A stretch of 64,000 bases of DNA from NCBI RefSeq assembly GCF_018613835.1, contig NZ_JAGGPM010000006.1, forward strand, positions 62,001-126,000, given 5' to 3'. Made by a program: the position numbers and the translations under genes. Source of the DNA: Arthrobacter sp. ISL-5 (GTDB taxonomy: Bacteria > Actinomycetota > Actinomycetes > Actinomycetales > Micrococcaceae). Positions 45,917 through 54,769 of the stretch are shown piece by piece; the stretch's first letter is position 1, and each line of letters opens with the position of its first letter. Under the pieces are notes generated by a model. That model was given only the letters and a program-made list of their open reading frames with translations. It did no database searches and had not been told where the DNA came from.

Positions 45917-46318
45917 TTAGGATTTTTCCCGGACTTTGACCGCCAGCACTGGCCGGTCTGCCTGCAGCAGGATCCGCTGGGAGTGGCTTCCGAGGATGAA
46001 CTTTCCTACCTGGGACCTCCTGCGGAGGCCAATGACGATCAGGGAGGCGTCGATTTCGTCGGCGATGTCAATGAACTCGTCGGTCAGGTCGTCGGTGTGG
46101 GCAGGCTGCCGGATTGTGGCCTGGACTCCGGCCACTTCGGCCCGACGCAGCAGCTCGGCGACCTGTTCCACGGAGGCGAGGGCAGCGTCCACCGGCGCTC
46201 CCTTGCGCGGTGAATTGAGGATGACGATGCTCTCGCGTCGTAGCTGGCCTTCGGCGATGCCCGCTTCGAGGGCCGCCTCGCCTTCGGGCGTGGGCAGGTA
46301 GCCGATCAGAATGGTCAT
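45917..46318 (-). CDS. Universal stress protein (UspA fold)
   Basis: 133 residues from ATG. It begins ILIGYLPTPEGEAALEAGIAEG and ends with the nucleotide-binding G-2x-G-9x-G pattern in VIGLRRRSQVGKFILGSHSQRILLQADRPVLAV. A UspA gene linked to tctCBA is frequent in actinobacteria and may tune the transporter. It overlaps tctA by four bases (ATGA). Confidence 0.88.
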   Translation of the reverse strand: MTILIGYLPTPEGEAALEAGIAEGQLRRESIVILNSPRKGAPVDAALASVEQVAELLRRAEVAGVQATIRQPAHTDDLTDEFIDIADEIDASLIVIGLRRRSQVGKFILGSHSQRILLQADRPVLAVKVREKS

Positions 46319-47847
46319 ACTTTTTCCTTTTCATCGTGCAGGGCCTCGACGGCGGGTGCGGTGGTCCGGGTCCTCTTGAAGGCCTTCTGGAGCAGCGGCA
46401 AGAACATCACCACTACGAAGACGAGCAGCAGGATTCCGGAGATGGGCCGGGTAACGAAGCCGGCGGCGTCGCCTCCGAAGACGAGGAGGGAGCGCCTCAG
46501 GTTTTCCTCGAGGAGGGAACCGAGGACAAAAGCCAGTACCAGCGGACCGGGCTCGAAGCCGAACTTCTTCATCAGGTATCCGAGAATGCCGAAGACAATG
46601 ACCAGCCAGATATCGAAGATGCTGTTGTTGATGGTGTAGACACCGATCAGCGTGATGAGCACCGTGATCGGGGCGAGGATGGCCGCCCGGACCCGCAGGA
46701 TCTTCACGAAGATGCCGACCAGGGGGATGCTCATGATGAGCAGGAGGATGTTGCCGATGTACATCGAGTTGACCACGCCCCAGAAAAGTTCCGGATCGTT
46801 CTGAACGAGCTGGGGCCCGGGGGTGACGCCCTGGATCAGCAGCGCGCCGAAGATGATGGCCATGGTGGCGTTGGCGGGAATGCCGAGGGTCAGCAGCGGG
46901 ATGAAGGAGGACGTCGCGGCGGCGTTGTTGGCGCTTTCCGGCGCAGCGACGCCTTCGACGGCGCCGCGGCCGAAGCGTTCGGGGTTCTTGGCCCGCTTCT
47001 TTTCCATGGCGTAGGCCGCGAGTGAGGCGATTGTTGCGCCGCCGCCGGGCAGGATCCCGAGGAAGAAGCCCAGCAGGGATCCCCGGCCGATTGCACCGGA
47101 AGATTCCTTCAGGTCCTTGCGGGAGGGCCAGACGTTCGCCACCTTGGCCGGCGCCTGGACCTTGTTGTGCCGTTCCTCCAGGTTGTACAGGATCTCACCC
47201 AGGCCGAAGATGCCCATGGCGATCGGCACGAAGTCGAGGCCGTCGGCGAGGGACAGGTTGTCGAACGTGAAGCGTGCCTCGCCCGTGAACGTGTCGCGGC
47301 CGACCGTGGCCAGCATCAGCCCGAGCGACGCGGCGATGATGGATTTCAGCTTGCTGCCGTTGCTGACCGTCGCCACCAGCAGGATGCCAAGCATGGCCAG
47401 GGCGGTGTATTCCGGGGGCCCGAAGTCGAGGGCGAACCCGGCGACGATCGGTGCCAGAAGGGTCAGCCCGATAATGGAGACCGTGCCGCCGAAGAAGGAT
47501 CCGATGGCTGCGATGCCGAGGGCCGTGCCGGCCCGTCCCTGGCGGGCAAGGGCAAAGCCGTCAAAGACGGTCACCACCGAGGATGCTTCGCCGGGCAGCC
47601 GGAGAAGCACGGACGTGATGGTTCCACCGTACTGGGCCCCGTAGAAGATGCCCGAGAGCATGATGATGGCTGTCACGGGCTCGACGCCGTAGGTCAGCGG
47701 AAGGAGGATGGCGATGGTGGCTGCCGGACCCAGGCCGGGCAGGACGCCGATGAGCATTCCGATGACGACGCCGATGAGGCAATAGAGGAGGTTCATCGGT
47801 TCCAGCACGACGCCGAAACCATTGATGACCGGTGCAAGAAAGTCCAT
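46315..47847 (-). CDS. tctA: Tripartite tricarboxylate transporter large permease (TctA)
   Basis: 510 residues from ATG. About 12 membrane segments, with the signatures GVLPGLGPAATIAILLPLTYG, YGGTITSVLLRLPGEASSVVT and GILPGGGATIASLAAYAMEKK. This is the main channel subunit of a TTT importer. Its placement beside glucarate enzymes points to glucarate, galactarate or a similar dicarboxylate as cargo, not necessarily citrate. It forms tctC-tctB-tctA-usp on the minus strand. Confidence 0.95.
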   Translation of the reverse strand: MDFLAPVINGFGVVLEPMNLLYCLIGVVIGMLIGVLPGLGPAATIAILLPLTYGVEPVTAIIMLSGIFYGAQYGGTITSVLLRLPGEASSVVTVFDGFALARQGRAGTALGIAAIGSFFGGTVSIIGLTLLAPIVAGFALDFGPPEYTALAMLGILLVATVSNGSKLKSIIAASLGLMLATVGRDTFTGEARFTFDNLSLADGLDFVPIAMGIFGLGEILYNLEERHNKVQAPAKVANVWPSRKDLKESSGAIGRGSLLGFFLGILPGGGATIASLAAYAMEKKRAKNPERFGRGAVEGVAAPESANNAAATSSFIPLLTLGIPANATMAIIFGALLIQGVTPGPQLVQNDPELFWGVVNSMYIGNILLLIMSIPLVGIFVKILRVRAAILAPITVLITLIGVYTINNSIFDIWLVIVFGILGYLMKKFGFEPGPLVLAFVLGSLLEENLRRSLLVFGGDAAGFVTRPISGILLLVFVVVMFLPLLQKAFKRTRTTAPAVEALHDEKEKV

Positions 47848-47855
47848 GAGGTTCC

Positions 47856-48443
47856 CTAGAACAGATGTGGGATGGGCACGCTAAGCGCCACGACGAAGAT
47901 CAGGTAGAAGGCCGCTGTCACGGCGAAGCTGAGCAGGACGGACATCCGCCAGGTTTCCTTGCCCAGGAATCTCAACCAGACAAAGGTCAGGAGCAGGGCG
48001 GGGATTTCAAAGCCCGCCACTCCGACCACCAGGACGAACCCGACGAGAGTCGCTACTCCGGCGGCGACTTGCCAGCTTGACGATGAGAATGCCTCGGCGT
48101 CCAGCTTCTTCCGTCCGAAAACGAGGAGGGCCACGGACATGGCGATCATGACGAGGCTGATGATGAACGGCCACAGTCCCGGTTCGGGTTTTTCGGGGCT
48201 GCCGAGCCCCATGCCCGCCGACATTGCCAGGCCGGCGATGCCAAGCGCAGCGGCGGCGACGGCCGCGGCCACGTTGGCGAGCGGACCGGCGTGCGGGGGA
48301 CGTTCCTCGTCCCACTCCGCGGCCAGCTGTTCCGGTGTCAGCGGCTCCACGAGGTCGTCGGCGATTCCGGGAGAAGTGCCGTTCCCGGCGGCAGCGTGCT
48401 TAAGGCTGCCGCCGGGGACTGCTTCATTTGATGCGGAAATCAC
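47856..48443 (-). CDS. tctB: Tripartite tricarboxylate transporter small permease (TctB)
   Basis: 195 residues from ATG. After a cytoplasmic leader of about 50 residues come four transmembrane helices, beginning NVAAAVAAAALGIAGLAMSAGMGLGSPEKPEPGLWPFI in pieces. The PGLWPF motif is diagnostic of TctB. It overlaps tctC by four bases and is 8 bp from tctA. Confidence 0.92.
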   Translation of the reverse strand: MISASNEAVPGGSLKHAAAGNGTSPGIADDLVEPLTPEQLAAEWDEERPPHAGPLANVAAAVAAAALGIAGLAMSAGMGLGSPEKPEPGLWPFIISLVMIAMSVALLVFGRKKLDAEAFSSSSWQVAAGVATLVGFVLVVGVAGFEIPALLLTFVWLRFLGKETWRMSVLLSFAVTAAFYLIFVVALSVPIPHLF

Positions 48444-49456
48444 TTGCCGCCGCCAAGATCGACGTCGTACTTCACGGTCAGTTCCTTGTACTTGGCCGCG
48501 TTGGCTGACCAGTCTTTGGCGACCTGATCGCCGTCGATCTCTGCCGCGGTGAAAAGGTTCTGCTTGTTGAAGGCCTTGTAGGCCTCGGATTCGAACGCCT
48601 TCTTGAAGGACTCACGCAGCTTCGTCAGGACAGCTTCGGGGGTGCCCTTCGGTGCGGCTACCGCGCGGAACTGGGACACCGGCACGTCATAGCCGGCTTC
48701 GACGGCGGTGGGGGTGTCGGGCAGGTACTGGTTGCGTTCCTTCGAGAAGACCACGATCGGGTTGAGCTTGCCGGCCTTGATCTGGGGCATGGCTTCGGCG
48801 AGCTGGATGGTGGCCAGATCAACCTGGTTTCCCAGCAGCGCCGTCATGGCGGGGGATCCGCCGTCGAACGGAACGTCGGTGCCGTCGATCTTTGCCTGCT
48901 TGAACAGCAATGCCTGTGCCAGCTGGCTTCCGGTTCCGACGCCGGTTGTGGCGAAGTTGAACTTCTTGCCCGCCTTGGTCAGGTCATCCATGGTCTTCAT
49001 GCCTGAGCTCGCATTGGAGACCAGGACGTAGTCGTCCTGCGAGATTCCGGTGATGACCTCGTAGTCCTCGATCTTGACCGTCTCGCCGGCGGAAACCGCC
49101 AGCGGGGTGATGGCAAACAGGGAGGCGTTCAGGATGACGAGCGTCTGTCCGTCCGCTTTCGAGGCGCCGACTTCCTTCGTCGCCAGGGCGCCGTTCGCGC
49201 CCGGCTTGTTGACGACCGGGATCGGAGCTCCGAGCGCACCGCTGGCGTTCTCAGCCAGTGCACGGCCGATCAGGTCTGTGCTGCCGCCGGGATCGGCGCC
49301 GATGGTGAGGGTGACCGGGCCCGCCGGGAACTTGCTGGCGTCCGCCGTCGAGCTGCTGCCCGCGACGTTCCCGCCGCAGGCAGTCAGTGCCAGCGCGAGG
49401 GCAAGGCCAGACCCCGTAGCCAGAATGGACCGACGTGTGAATGCCGACTTGATCAT
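48440..49456 (-). CDS. tctC: Tripartite tricarboxylate transporter solute-binding lipoprotein (TctC)
   Basis: 338 residues from ATG 49456, with AAAGGAG upstream; the frame extends to 49474 without a ribosome site. The signal peptide ends at the lipobox LALALTACGG. The Bug-type fold follows (VTLTIGADPGGSTDLIGRALAENA, GANGALATKEV). It delivers the acid to TctAB. The gene is divergent from the LysR-type regulator. Confidence 0.94.
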   Translation of the reverse strand: MIKSAFTRRSILATGSGLALALALTACGGNVAGSSSTADASKFPAGPVTLTIGADPGGSTDLIGRALAENASGALGAPIPVVNKPGANGALATKEVGASKADGQTLVILNASLFAITPLAVSAGETVKIEDYEVITGISQDDYVLVSNASSGMKTMDDLTKAGKKFNFATTGVGTGSQLAQALLFKQAKIDGTDVPFDGGSPAMTALLGNQVDLATIQLAEAMPQIKAGKLNPIVVFSKERNQYLPDTPTAVEAGYDVPVSQFRAVAAPKGTPEAVLTKLRESFKKAFESEAYKAFNKQNLFTAAEIDGDQVAKDWSANAAKYKELTVKYDVDLGGGK

Positions 49457-49556
49457 GAATTCTCCTTTGAACATTTGCCGCTGGGGGGAGCGGAAATCCT
49501 GCGCCCGTGAGCTCCGTCACTCCGAAGGCTGCTACTGAAGATTAGAGTGGTCCAGT

Positions 49557-49584
49557 AATGCATGTCCAAGTTCATTTCTGCATT
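49557..49584. promoter_or_regulatory. Inverted repeat between tctC and lysR
   Basis: AATGCA, 16 bases, TGCATT. It lies 22 bp upstream of the LysR-type start and about 100 bp upstream of tctC, which is the usual place for a LysR recognition site. The spacing is longer than the classic T-N11-A, so this is tentative. Confidence 0.5.
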
Positions 49585-49605
49585 GCGTGATACCCTCACG
49601 GTATT

Positions 49606-50487
49606 ATGTATTCCTTGGACCAGTTACGCGGCTTCGTGGCCGTCGCAGAAGAGCTGCACTTCGGCCGCGCGGCCGCTCGCCTGAACATGACCCAGCCGCC
49701 GTTGAGCCGGCAGATCCAGAAACTGGAAAAGGCCATTGGGGTGCAGCTGTTTGACCGCGACAACCGCGGCGTCACCCTGACCGCCGCCGGCACGGCCTTT
49801 CTGGCGGACGCACTCAAGCTGCTGGAACTCGCCGAGGCCGCCCCGAGCCTCGCACGGCGGATATCCGCGGGCTCCGCCGGCGCCGTCCGGATCGGATTCA
49901 CCGCCGCGTCCACGTTCGGGCTCCTCGGTGCCCTCCTGAACGAAATCTCCGGTGCGCTGCCCGATGTGGACATCGACCTCAGGGAGATGGTGACCAAGGA
50001 CCAGACGGCGGCGCTCATCAACGGCGACATCGACCTTGGGCTGGCACGTCCGCCGTTCGACGACGAGCTGTTTGATTCCCGCCTGCTGTACCGTGAGCCG
50101 ATCATGGTGGCAGTTCCGTCAGGTCACCGTTTGACGCAGCTGAACCGGCAGCTGACGGCGGAGGACCTGCACGGTGAGGACCTCATCATGCACTCACCCA
50201 CGCAGGCGCGCTACTTCTACGACCTGGTGATCAGCCTGGTGTCCTCGCACCGGACGTTCGTGCACACCGTCAGCCAGATCCTGACCATGATTTTTCTCGT
50301 GGCCGCGGGCCGCGGCGTTGCGCTTGTGCCCCAGTCGGCAACAGTCCTGGGCATTGACGGGGTGGAATACGTCGAGCTGGGCGGCTTCGAGGTGGATCCG
50401 GTGGAGCTCCACGCCATCTGGATGCGCAACTCCCGCAACCCGGCACTGCACCGCGTGCTCGAGGTCATCAACGAACAGGGTGACTAG
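49606..50487 (+). CDS. LysR-family regulator of the glucarate/tct locus
   Basis: 293 residues from ATG. The N-terminal HTH reads LDQLRGFVAVAEELHFGRAAARLNMTQPPLSRQIQKLEKAIGVQLFDR (in order), followed by the periplasmic-binding-like effector domain. It diverges from tctC with a short promoter region. It probably activates the minus-strand transporter and catabolic genes when the sugar acid is present, as is usual for the family. Confidence 0.92.
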   Translation: MYSLDQLRGFVAVAEELHFGRAAARLNMTQPPLSRQIQKLEKAIGVQLFDRDNRGVTLTAAGTAFLADALKLLELAEAAPSLARRISAGSAGAVRIGFTAASTFGLLGALLNEISGALPDVDIDLREMVTKDQTAALINGDIDLGLARPPFDDELFDSRLLYREPIMVAVPSGHRLTQLNRQLTAEDLHGEDLIMHSPTQARYFYDLVISLVSSHRTFVHTVSQILTMIFLVAAGRGVALVPQSATVLGIDGVEYVELGGFEVDPVELHAIWMRNSRNPALHRVLEVINEQGD

Positions 50488-50539
50488 GACTTCCGGGTGA
50501 ATGGCGCCACGCGATCGCGTGCGCGTGTATTTTGAGGGG

Positions 50540-51487
50540 ATGGAGGTCCTGGACTGGCTGCTCGACTCTGACCCCTCGATCCGGTGGCAGGTCCTGCGCG
50601 ACCTCACCGACGCGCCGGCAGAGGACGTCCTGGCCGAACGGGCCCGTGTCGCCACCGAAGGCTGGGGCGCCCGGCTGCTCGCGCTGCAAGGCGACGACGG
50701 CCAGTGGGGCGGGGGCACCTACTTTCCGTGGCCGTTCGATGACTCCGAGGAGGGCCAGCCCTGGACCGCGACGACCTACAGCCTGCTGCTCCTGCGTGAC
50801 TTCGGGATCGAACCCGGCAGCGACGAAGCCCGCCGCGCGGTCAAGCTCGTCCGGGAGAACAGCCGCTGGGAGGAGGGCGGCCAGCCGTTCTTCGAAGGGG
50901 AAGTGGAGCCGTGCATCAACGGCATGGCAGTCACTCTCGGGGCCTATTTCGGCGAGAACGTCGACGGCGTGGTCGCGCGGCTGCTCGGGGAGCAGCTCGC
51001 GGACGGCGGCTGGAACTGCGAGGCGGAGCGGGGCTCCGTAAGGTCATCCTTCGGGAGCACGATCAACGTGCTCGAAGGCCTGCTGGAACATGAATGCGCC
51101 ACCGGCGGGACGCCGGCATCGGTGGCCGCCCGGCAGCGCGCTGGGGAGTACCTGCTCGAGCGCGCACTCCTCCGGCGCAAGAGCACCGGCGAGCTGATCG
51201 ACGCGGACTGGCTGGAGTTCTCGTACCCGACGCGGTGGTTCTACGATGTGCTCCGCGGCCTGGACTACTTCCGGGATGCCGGCGGCGCCCCGGACCAACG
51301 CCTCGCCGAGGCTGTCGGGGTGCTGCGCTCGAAACGGCAACCCGACGGCACCTGGCTGCTGGAAAACACCCATCCCGGACGGATCCACTTCGCACTCGAG
51401 GACGGCGACGGGCGACCGAGCAGGTGGAACACCCTCAGGGCGCTGCGAGTGCTCAAGTGGTACGAGCAGGCGCAGGCCGCTACTTAA
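50540..51487 (+). CDS. Prenyltransferase/squalene-oxidase-repeat (alpha/alpha-toroid) protein
   Basis: 315 residues from ATG 50540, preceded by GAGGGG; an ATG at 50501 is possible. Toroid repeats with QW-like motifs are visible: LQGDDGQWGGGTYF, LADGGWNCEAERG and RQPDGTWLLENTHPG. The fold is shared by terpene cyclases and many unrelated proteins. No DxDD or DDxxD catalytic motif is seen and no terpenoid gene adjoins, so it is not called a cyclase. Function unknown. Confidence 0.75.
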   Translation: MEVLDWLLDSDPSIRWQVLRDLTDAPAEDVLAERARVATEGWGARLLALQGDDGQWGGGTYFPWPFDDSEEGQPWTATTYSLLLLRDFGIEPGSDEARRAVKLVRENSRWEEGGQPFFEGEVEPCINGMAVTLGAYFGENVDGVVARLLGEQLADGGWNCEAERGSVRSSFGSTINVLEGLLEHECATGGTPASVAARQRAGEYLLERALLRRKSTGELIDADWLEFSYPTRWFYDVLRGLDYFRDAGGAPDQRLAEAVGVLRSKRQPDGTWLLENTHPGRIHFALEDGDGRPSRWNTLRALRVLKWYEQAQAAT

Positions 51488-51498
51488 CCCCGTCAGAC

Positions 51499-51774
51499 CT
51501 AGTCCTCGTCGGGGGCTTCCTCCGCCAGCTCCGCGAGAACATCGGCCGCGTCACTGTTGCCGCCTGCGGCGAGGCGCCCAAGCTCGTTCACGTCGCCCTT
51601 TTCTGCGGCGAGCTCAACCAGCTGATCCACAGCATCGCTGCTGCCGGCGTCGGCAAGACGCCGCAGCTCCCCGAAATCCTCCCGCTCGGCGGCAAGCTCG
51701 ACGAGTTCCCCGACGGCGTCGAGGTCACCGCGGGCGGCTCGTTCCCGCAAGGCGGCGAGATCAGAATCAGACAT
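51499..51774 (-). CDS. Small Sel1/TPR-like repeat protein
   Basis: 91 residues from ATG. Helical repeats of about 33 residues can be read: GDLDAVGELVELAAEREDFGELRRL, then SSDAVDQLVELAAEKGDVNELGRL, then NSDAADVLAELAEE. This resembles solenoid repeats used for protein binding. It is convergent with the toroid-fold gene (12 bp). Function unknown. Confidence 0.75.
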   Translation of the reverse strand: MSDSDLAALRERAARGDLDAVGELVELAAEREDFGELRRLADAGSSDAVDQLVELAAEKGDVNELGRLAAGGNSDAADVLAELAEEAPDED

Positions 51775-51794
51775 TGTGCGGTCCTTCCATGGAG

Positions 51795-52259
51795 CTAAAT
51801 GGACATTCTGCGTTCATAACGGGAGCGGGCGAGTTCGTATGCCTTGCGGAGCATATTCCGCGTAACCTGAGTAGTCGCCGGTCCCGGGTTGACAACAGCC
51901 AGCCACCCCAGGGATCCGTACACAGGATGGGCAAATATAGTGTCAGGCACGCTCGGGTCGACATCATCCGCCGGCTCGCCTGGCTGGTGGCCGGTCCACT
52001 CAACGAAGGCAGGCTTTCCGGCAGCGACGTTGACGCGGAAGGATCCTGGCCGATCAAGCTGTGACCGCTCGTCGTCGGGATAGTTCTTCGTCACGATGGT
52101 CGCAAACGGCTGAGTCGCCTTGGGCATGGTGCCGTCCGGGGCGTAATAGAAGAAGACATCACCCCAGGCAATTTCGGGCGAGCCATCTCCCGGGCCGGGC
52201 ATGACTGCCAGTGTGCCGTCGGTGCTTTTCACGAATTCAACAACCTCATCCATGGTCAT
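51795..52259 (-). CDS. DUF6194-type protein
   Basis: 154 residues from ATG. Recognisable blocks of this uncharacterised actinobacterial family are IAWGDVFFYYAPDG, PFATIVTKNYPDD, QLDRPGSFRVNV and IFAHPVYGSLGWLAVVNPG. No catalytic residues are known for the family. It is co-directional with the small repeat protein, 20 bp apart. Confidence 0.8.
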   Translation of the reverse strand: MTMDEVVEFVKSTDGTLAVMPGPGDGSPEIAWGDVFFYYAPDGTMPKATQPFATIVTKNYPDDERSQLDRPGSFRVNVAAGKPAFVEWTGHQPGEPADDVDPSVPDTIFAHPVYGSLGWLAVVNPGPATTQVTRNMLRKAYELARSRYERRMSI

Positions 52260-52315
52260 GCCTCAAGGGTTGCAAACCAGTCCCGTTTGAGGAACCCGCA
52301 CCTCGGTCGACTACG

Positions 52316-53128
52316 TCATGTCATCGAGCGCTCACGAACGCGCGCCAGCCATTCGGCAACGAGGGCCTGCGCGAGGTCGGGTTGCTCGTGTAGCAGAGCG
52401 TGGCCGGCGCGATCGAGTACGGCAAAGGTGGCGCGAGGGTAGTGCTCGATCAACTCCCAGGGGCCTGTGTACCCGGCCGTGGCATCCTGTCGCCCGGCAA
52501 GGACCAACACTGGATGCGGATAGGCTTTCGCAGCTTCCGGCCGATTCCGTAGCTCCCAGTGCGAAAAGATTCGCATCAGGCTCGACTCGTCAACGAGTGA
52601 CGTTGCGGGAGCCACATGCTCCCGGAATCGGCGCAGAGTTTCAGCCGTCTGCACCACGAAGTAGCTACGGTAAGTGGCCTCGAGATCCGGGTCCAGTTCG
52701 CCGGTCAGATCGGCCGACGACACAAGGATCTCGTGCTGAGGCACGTCACGCGTATGCGCGCCAACCGGGCAGATGAGCGCCAGCCCGACAGCCTGATCAG
52801 GTCTGAGATTGGCAACCGCACGGGCTAAGTACCCACCGTAGGAATGACCGATGACAAGAAACGGTTCATCACCAATGGTGCTGTCGATAAGGCCGAGGAG
52901 AACGTCCAGGACGTCATCGTTGCTCGTGATCGTCCCGGGCGCCGGGGTGCGGCCCATCCCAGGCAGGTCCGGGTACAGGCGCCGAAAGCCATGCACGGTG
53001 CTGAATATCGGTTCAAGAGCGCCGGCGATCTCTCTGTGATCCGCACCAGCCCCGTGCAGAGCGAGAACCGGCGTGCCGCTGCCGTACTCGGCGTAATGCA
53101 CAGGCAATTCGCTGACCGTAGCTTCCAT
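52316..53128 (-). CDS. Alpha/beta-hydrolase
   Basis: 270 residues from ATG 53128 (MEATVSELPVHYAEYGSG); a longer frame upstream reads as low-complexity. The oxyanion HGAGADHREIA, nucleophile elbow VIGHSYGGYLAR, aspartate in LAGRQDATAG and histidine in DRAGHALLHEQP complete a classical triad. The substrate is unknown; proline iminopeptidase-like or lactonase-like members share this plan. It is convergent with nothing and stands before the DMT remnant. Confidence 0.88.
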   Translation of the reverse strand: MEATVSELPVHYAEYGSGTPVLALHGAGADHREIAGALEPIFSTVHGFRRLYPDLPGMGRTPAPGTITSNDDVLDVLLGLIDSTIGDEPFLVIGHSYGGYLARAVANLRPDQAVGLALICPVGAHTRDVPQHEILVSSADLTGELDPDLEATYRSYFVVQTAETLRRFREHVAPATSLVDESSLMRIFSHWELRNRPEAAKAYPHPVLVLAGRQDATAGYTGPWELIEHYPRATFAVLDRAGHALLHEQPDLAQALVAEWLARVRERSMT

Positions 53129-53210
53129 CCAGACAGTGTAGAAGGCGAGTCCATGGATAGCTCCGCACGTGTGACACCTGCGAGCCAGCTGGAATGGTCG
53201 GATCCAACAC

Positions 53211-53902
53211 TTATGCCGTCGGATTGCCGACTTTCTCCGGTTGACCCGTGACAGTCGATGCCCCTTGCGGTGCCTTGAGTTCCAGCCGCTGGCCCCACAT
53301 GGTGCCAGCCAGCACGAGCACCACACCGAGGATGCCGACAGGGCCCAGGACGTCGCCGGCGAGTGTTGCGCCGATGACTGCCGCCCAGACCGGCTCGGTT
53401 CCGAGCAGGAGGCTCACCCTGGTCGGAGAAGTCCTGCGTGCTGCCCACATCTGGATGAAGAACGGAAACACCGTGCACACGATCACGAGATAGGCCATTT
53501 GCAGCGCCGCCGGCCAGTTCATGCTTCCGGCATAGGCCGCCACCGGTGTGCCCCAGAGACCCGACATGATGAGGAAAACCAGCCCGCAAGTAGCCATCTG
53601 CACGAAGGTCAGGTTCAGTGAATCGATGCGGCGTCCGGCTGAGAGCCGGTGCATTCCGGTCACGTGGACCGCCCGCGCAACGGCAGCCAGCAGGATCATC
53701 AAGTCCCCGAAGCCGAAGGACGCAGAGGCACCGCCGGTGGCGAGGAAGTACACGCCGGCAACCGCGGCCAGGTAAAACAGCCGGCTCAGCTTCCGCTGAC
53801 CAGCTCCTTGGTGACCCAGTACGTTGAACCCCAGGCCACGGCAACGGCGAGCAGTAACATGTCGACGGTTGATGTCCGCCGTGTCGAGGCCCGGGCGGCC
53901 AT
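53211..53902 (-). pseudogene. DMT/EamA transporter with internal deletion
   Basis: The start (ATG 53902) gives ARASTRRTSTVDMLLLAVAVAWGSTYWVTKELVSGS, the first transmembrane helix of an EamA transporter, followed at once by a stop. In another frame the second half of the transporter begins near VAGVYFLATGGASASFGFGDLMILLAAVARAVH and runs through four or five helices to the end. About 100 residues between helix 1 and the second EamA repeat are missing, together with a frame change. This is a genuine deletion rather than a base-calling slip. Confidence 0.75.
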
Positions 53903-53906
53903 GCGG

Positions 53907-54608
53907 TCAGGCACCCCGAAGCGCCCCGAGCCCGGCAATGAGTGCCTCAAGCCCCAGGCTGAACGCCACGTCCGCCGGCCGTTCGTGCCCCTGCGCGGCC
54001 AGGCTGCGCACCGCGCCGGTGAAGCTGGGCGTGGCTTCGGCCATGGAGCCGGAGTCGAAGATGTCCGCCGGCGCGGTGACGTCGTAGGCCGAGCCGAAGA
54101 TGAATGACTCCAGCGCCACGATGGACGACACAATCCGCTCTTCCGGGAAGCCGGCGTCGCGGAATCCCGCGCTCACGGTCTCATACATGGCGAGGGTCTG
54201 CGGGGCGTCCGTCACCGGCAGCACCGCGATCACGGGAATCAGCGGGGTGTGCCGCGAGAAAACATCCCGGTAGCTCCACGCCCACTTCCGAACCGCTTCC
54301 TCCCAAGGCTCGGCGCCGAAGGCTGACACGTCAACCAGCGCGGCGAGGTGGTCTTCGACCAGCAGCAGCACGTCGCGTTTGGATTCCATGTGGTTGTAAA
54401 GGGCCGACGGCGCCACGTTCAGTGAGCGGGCCAGCGCGGCCATGGTGAGGCCGTCGTAGCCCTTCTTTTCAATGAGTTTCAACGCTGCGGCCGTGATGCC
54501 GGCCTTGTCCAGGACCCCGCCCACCGGGCGGCCGGCACGGCGCCGACCGGCGTCGGATCTCGGTTCCCCCAGGGCTGTGCTTCCGGGGGCGGCTGGTGAT
54601 GCCGGCAT
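53907..54608 (-). CDS. TetR-family regulator of the putrescine locus
   Basis: 233 residues from ATG 54608; an upstream ATG at 54641 is possible. After a disordered leader the HTH reads LIEKKGYDGLTMAALARSLNVAPSALYNHMESKRDVL. The C-terminal domain is of TetR_C type. A 21-bp palindrome lies between it and putrescine oxidase, which suggests it represses both in a substrate-dependent way. The DMT remnant follows four bases after its stop codon. Confidence 0.88.
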   Translation of the reverse strand: MPASPAAPGSTALGEPRSDAGRRRAGRPVGGVLDKAGITAAALKLIEKKGYDGLTMAALARSLNVAPSALYNHMESKRDVLLLVEDHLAALVDVSAFGAEPWEEAVRKWAWSYRDVFSRHTPLIPVIAVLPVTDAPQTLAMYETVSAGFRDAGFPEERIVSSIVALESFIFGSAYDVTAPADIFDSGSMAEATPSFTGAVRSLAAQGHERPADVAFSLGLEALIAGLGALRGA

Positions 54609-54708
54609 GGCTGGCCTTTCTGCGGGCGGTGTCCTCAGCATTATTCCCTATGCCTCTTCATTCCGACCCCCTCTTCCCCGGGCAGGCCAAAGGCGCTATA
54701 GTTTCTCG

Positions 54709-54729
54709 TAAATGAATGGCATTCATTTA
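54709..54729. promoter_or_regulatory. TetR-type operator upstream of putrescine oxidase
   Basis: A 21-bp perfect palindrome around one central base, with half-site TAAATGAATG. It lies 41 bp before the oxidase start and 101 bp from the regulator start. It overlaps the expected promoter (CTATAGTTTCTCG just before it). Confidence 0.88.
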
Positions 54730-54769
54730 GTGGTCCGCATCACTCGGGCGGCCACAGAGAGAGGACATC

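Noticed and set aside
50540..51487. Terpene or squalene cyclase
   Set aside because: The toroid repeats are present, but there is no DxDD or DDxxD motif and no isoprenoid gene nearby.
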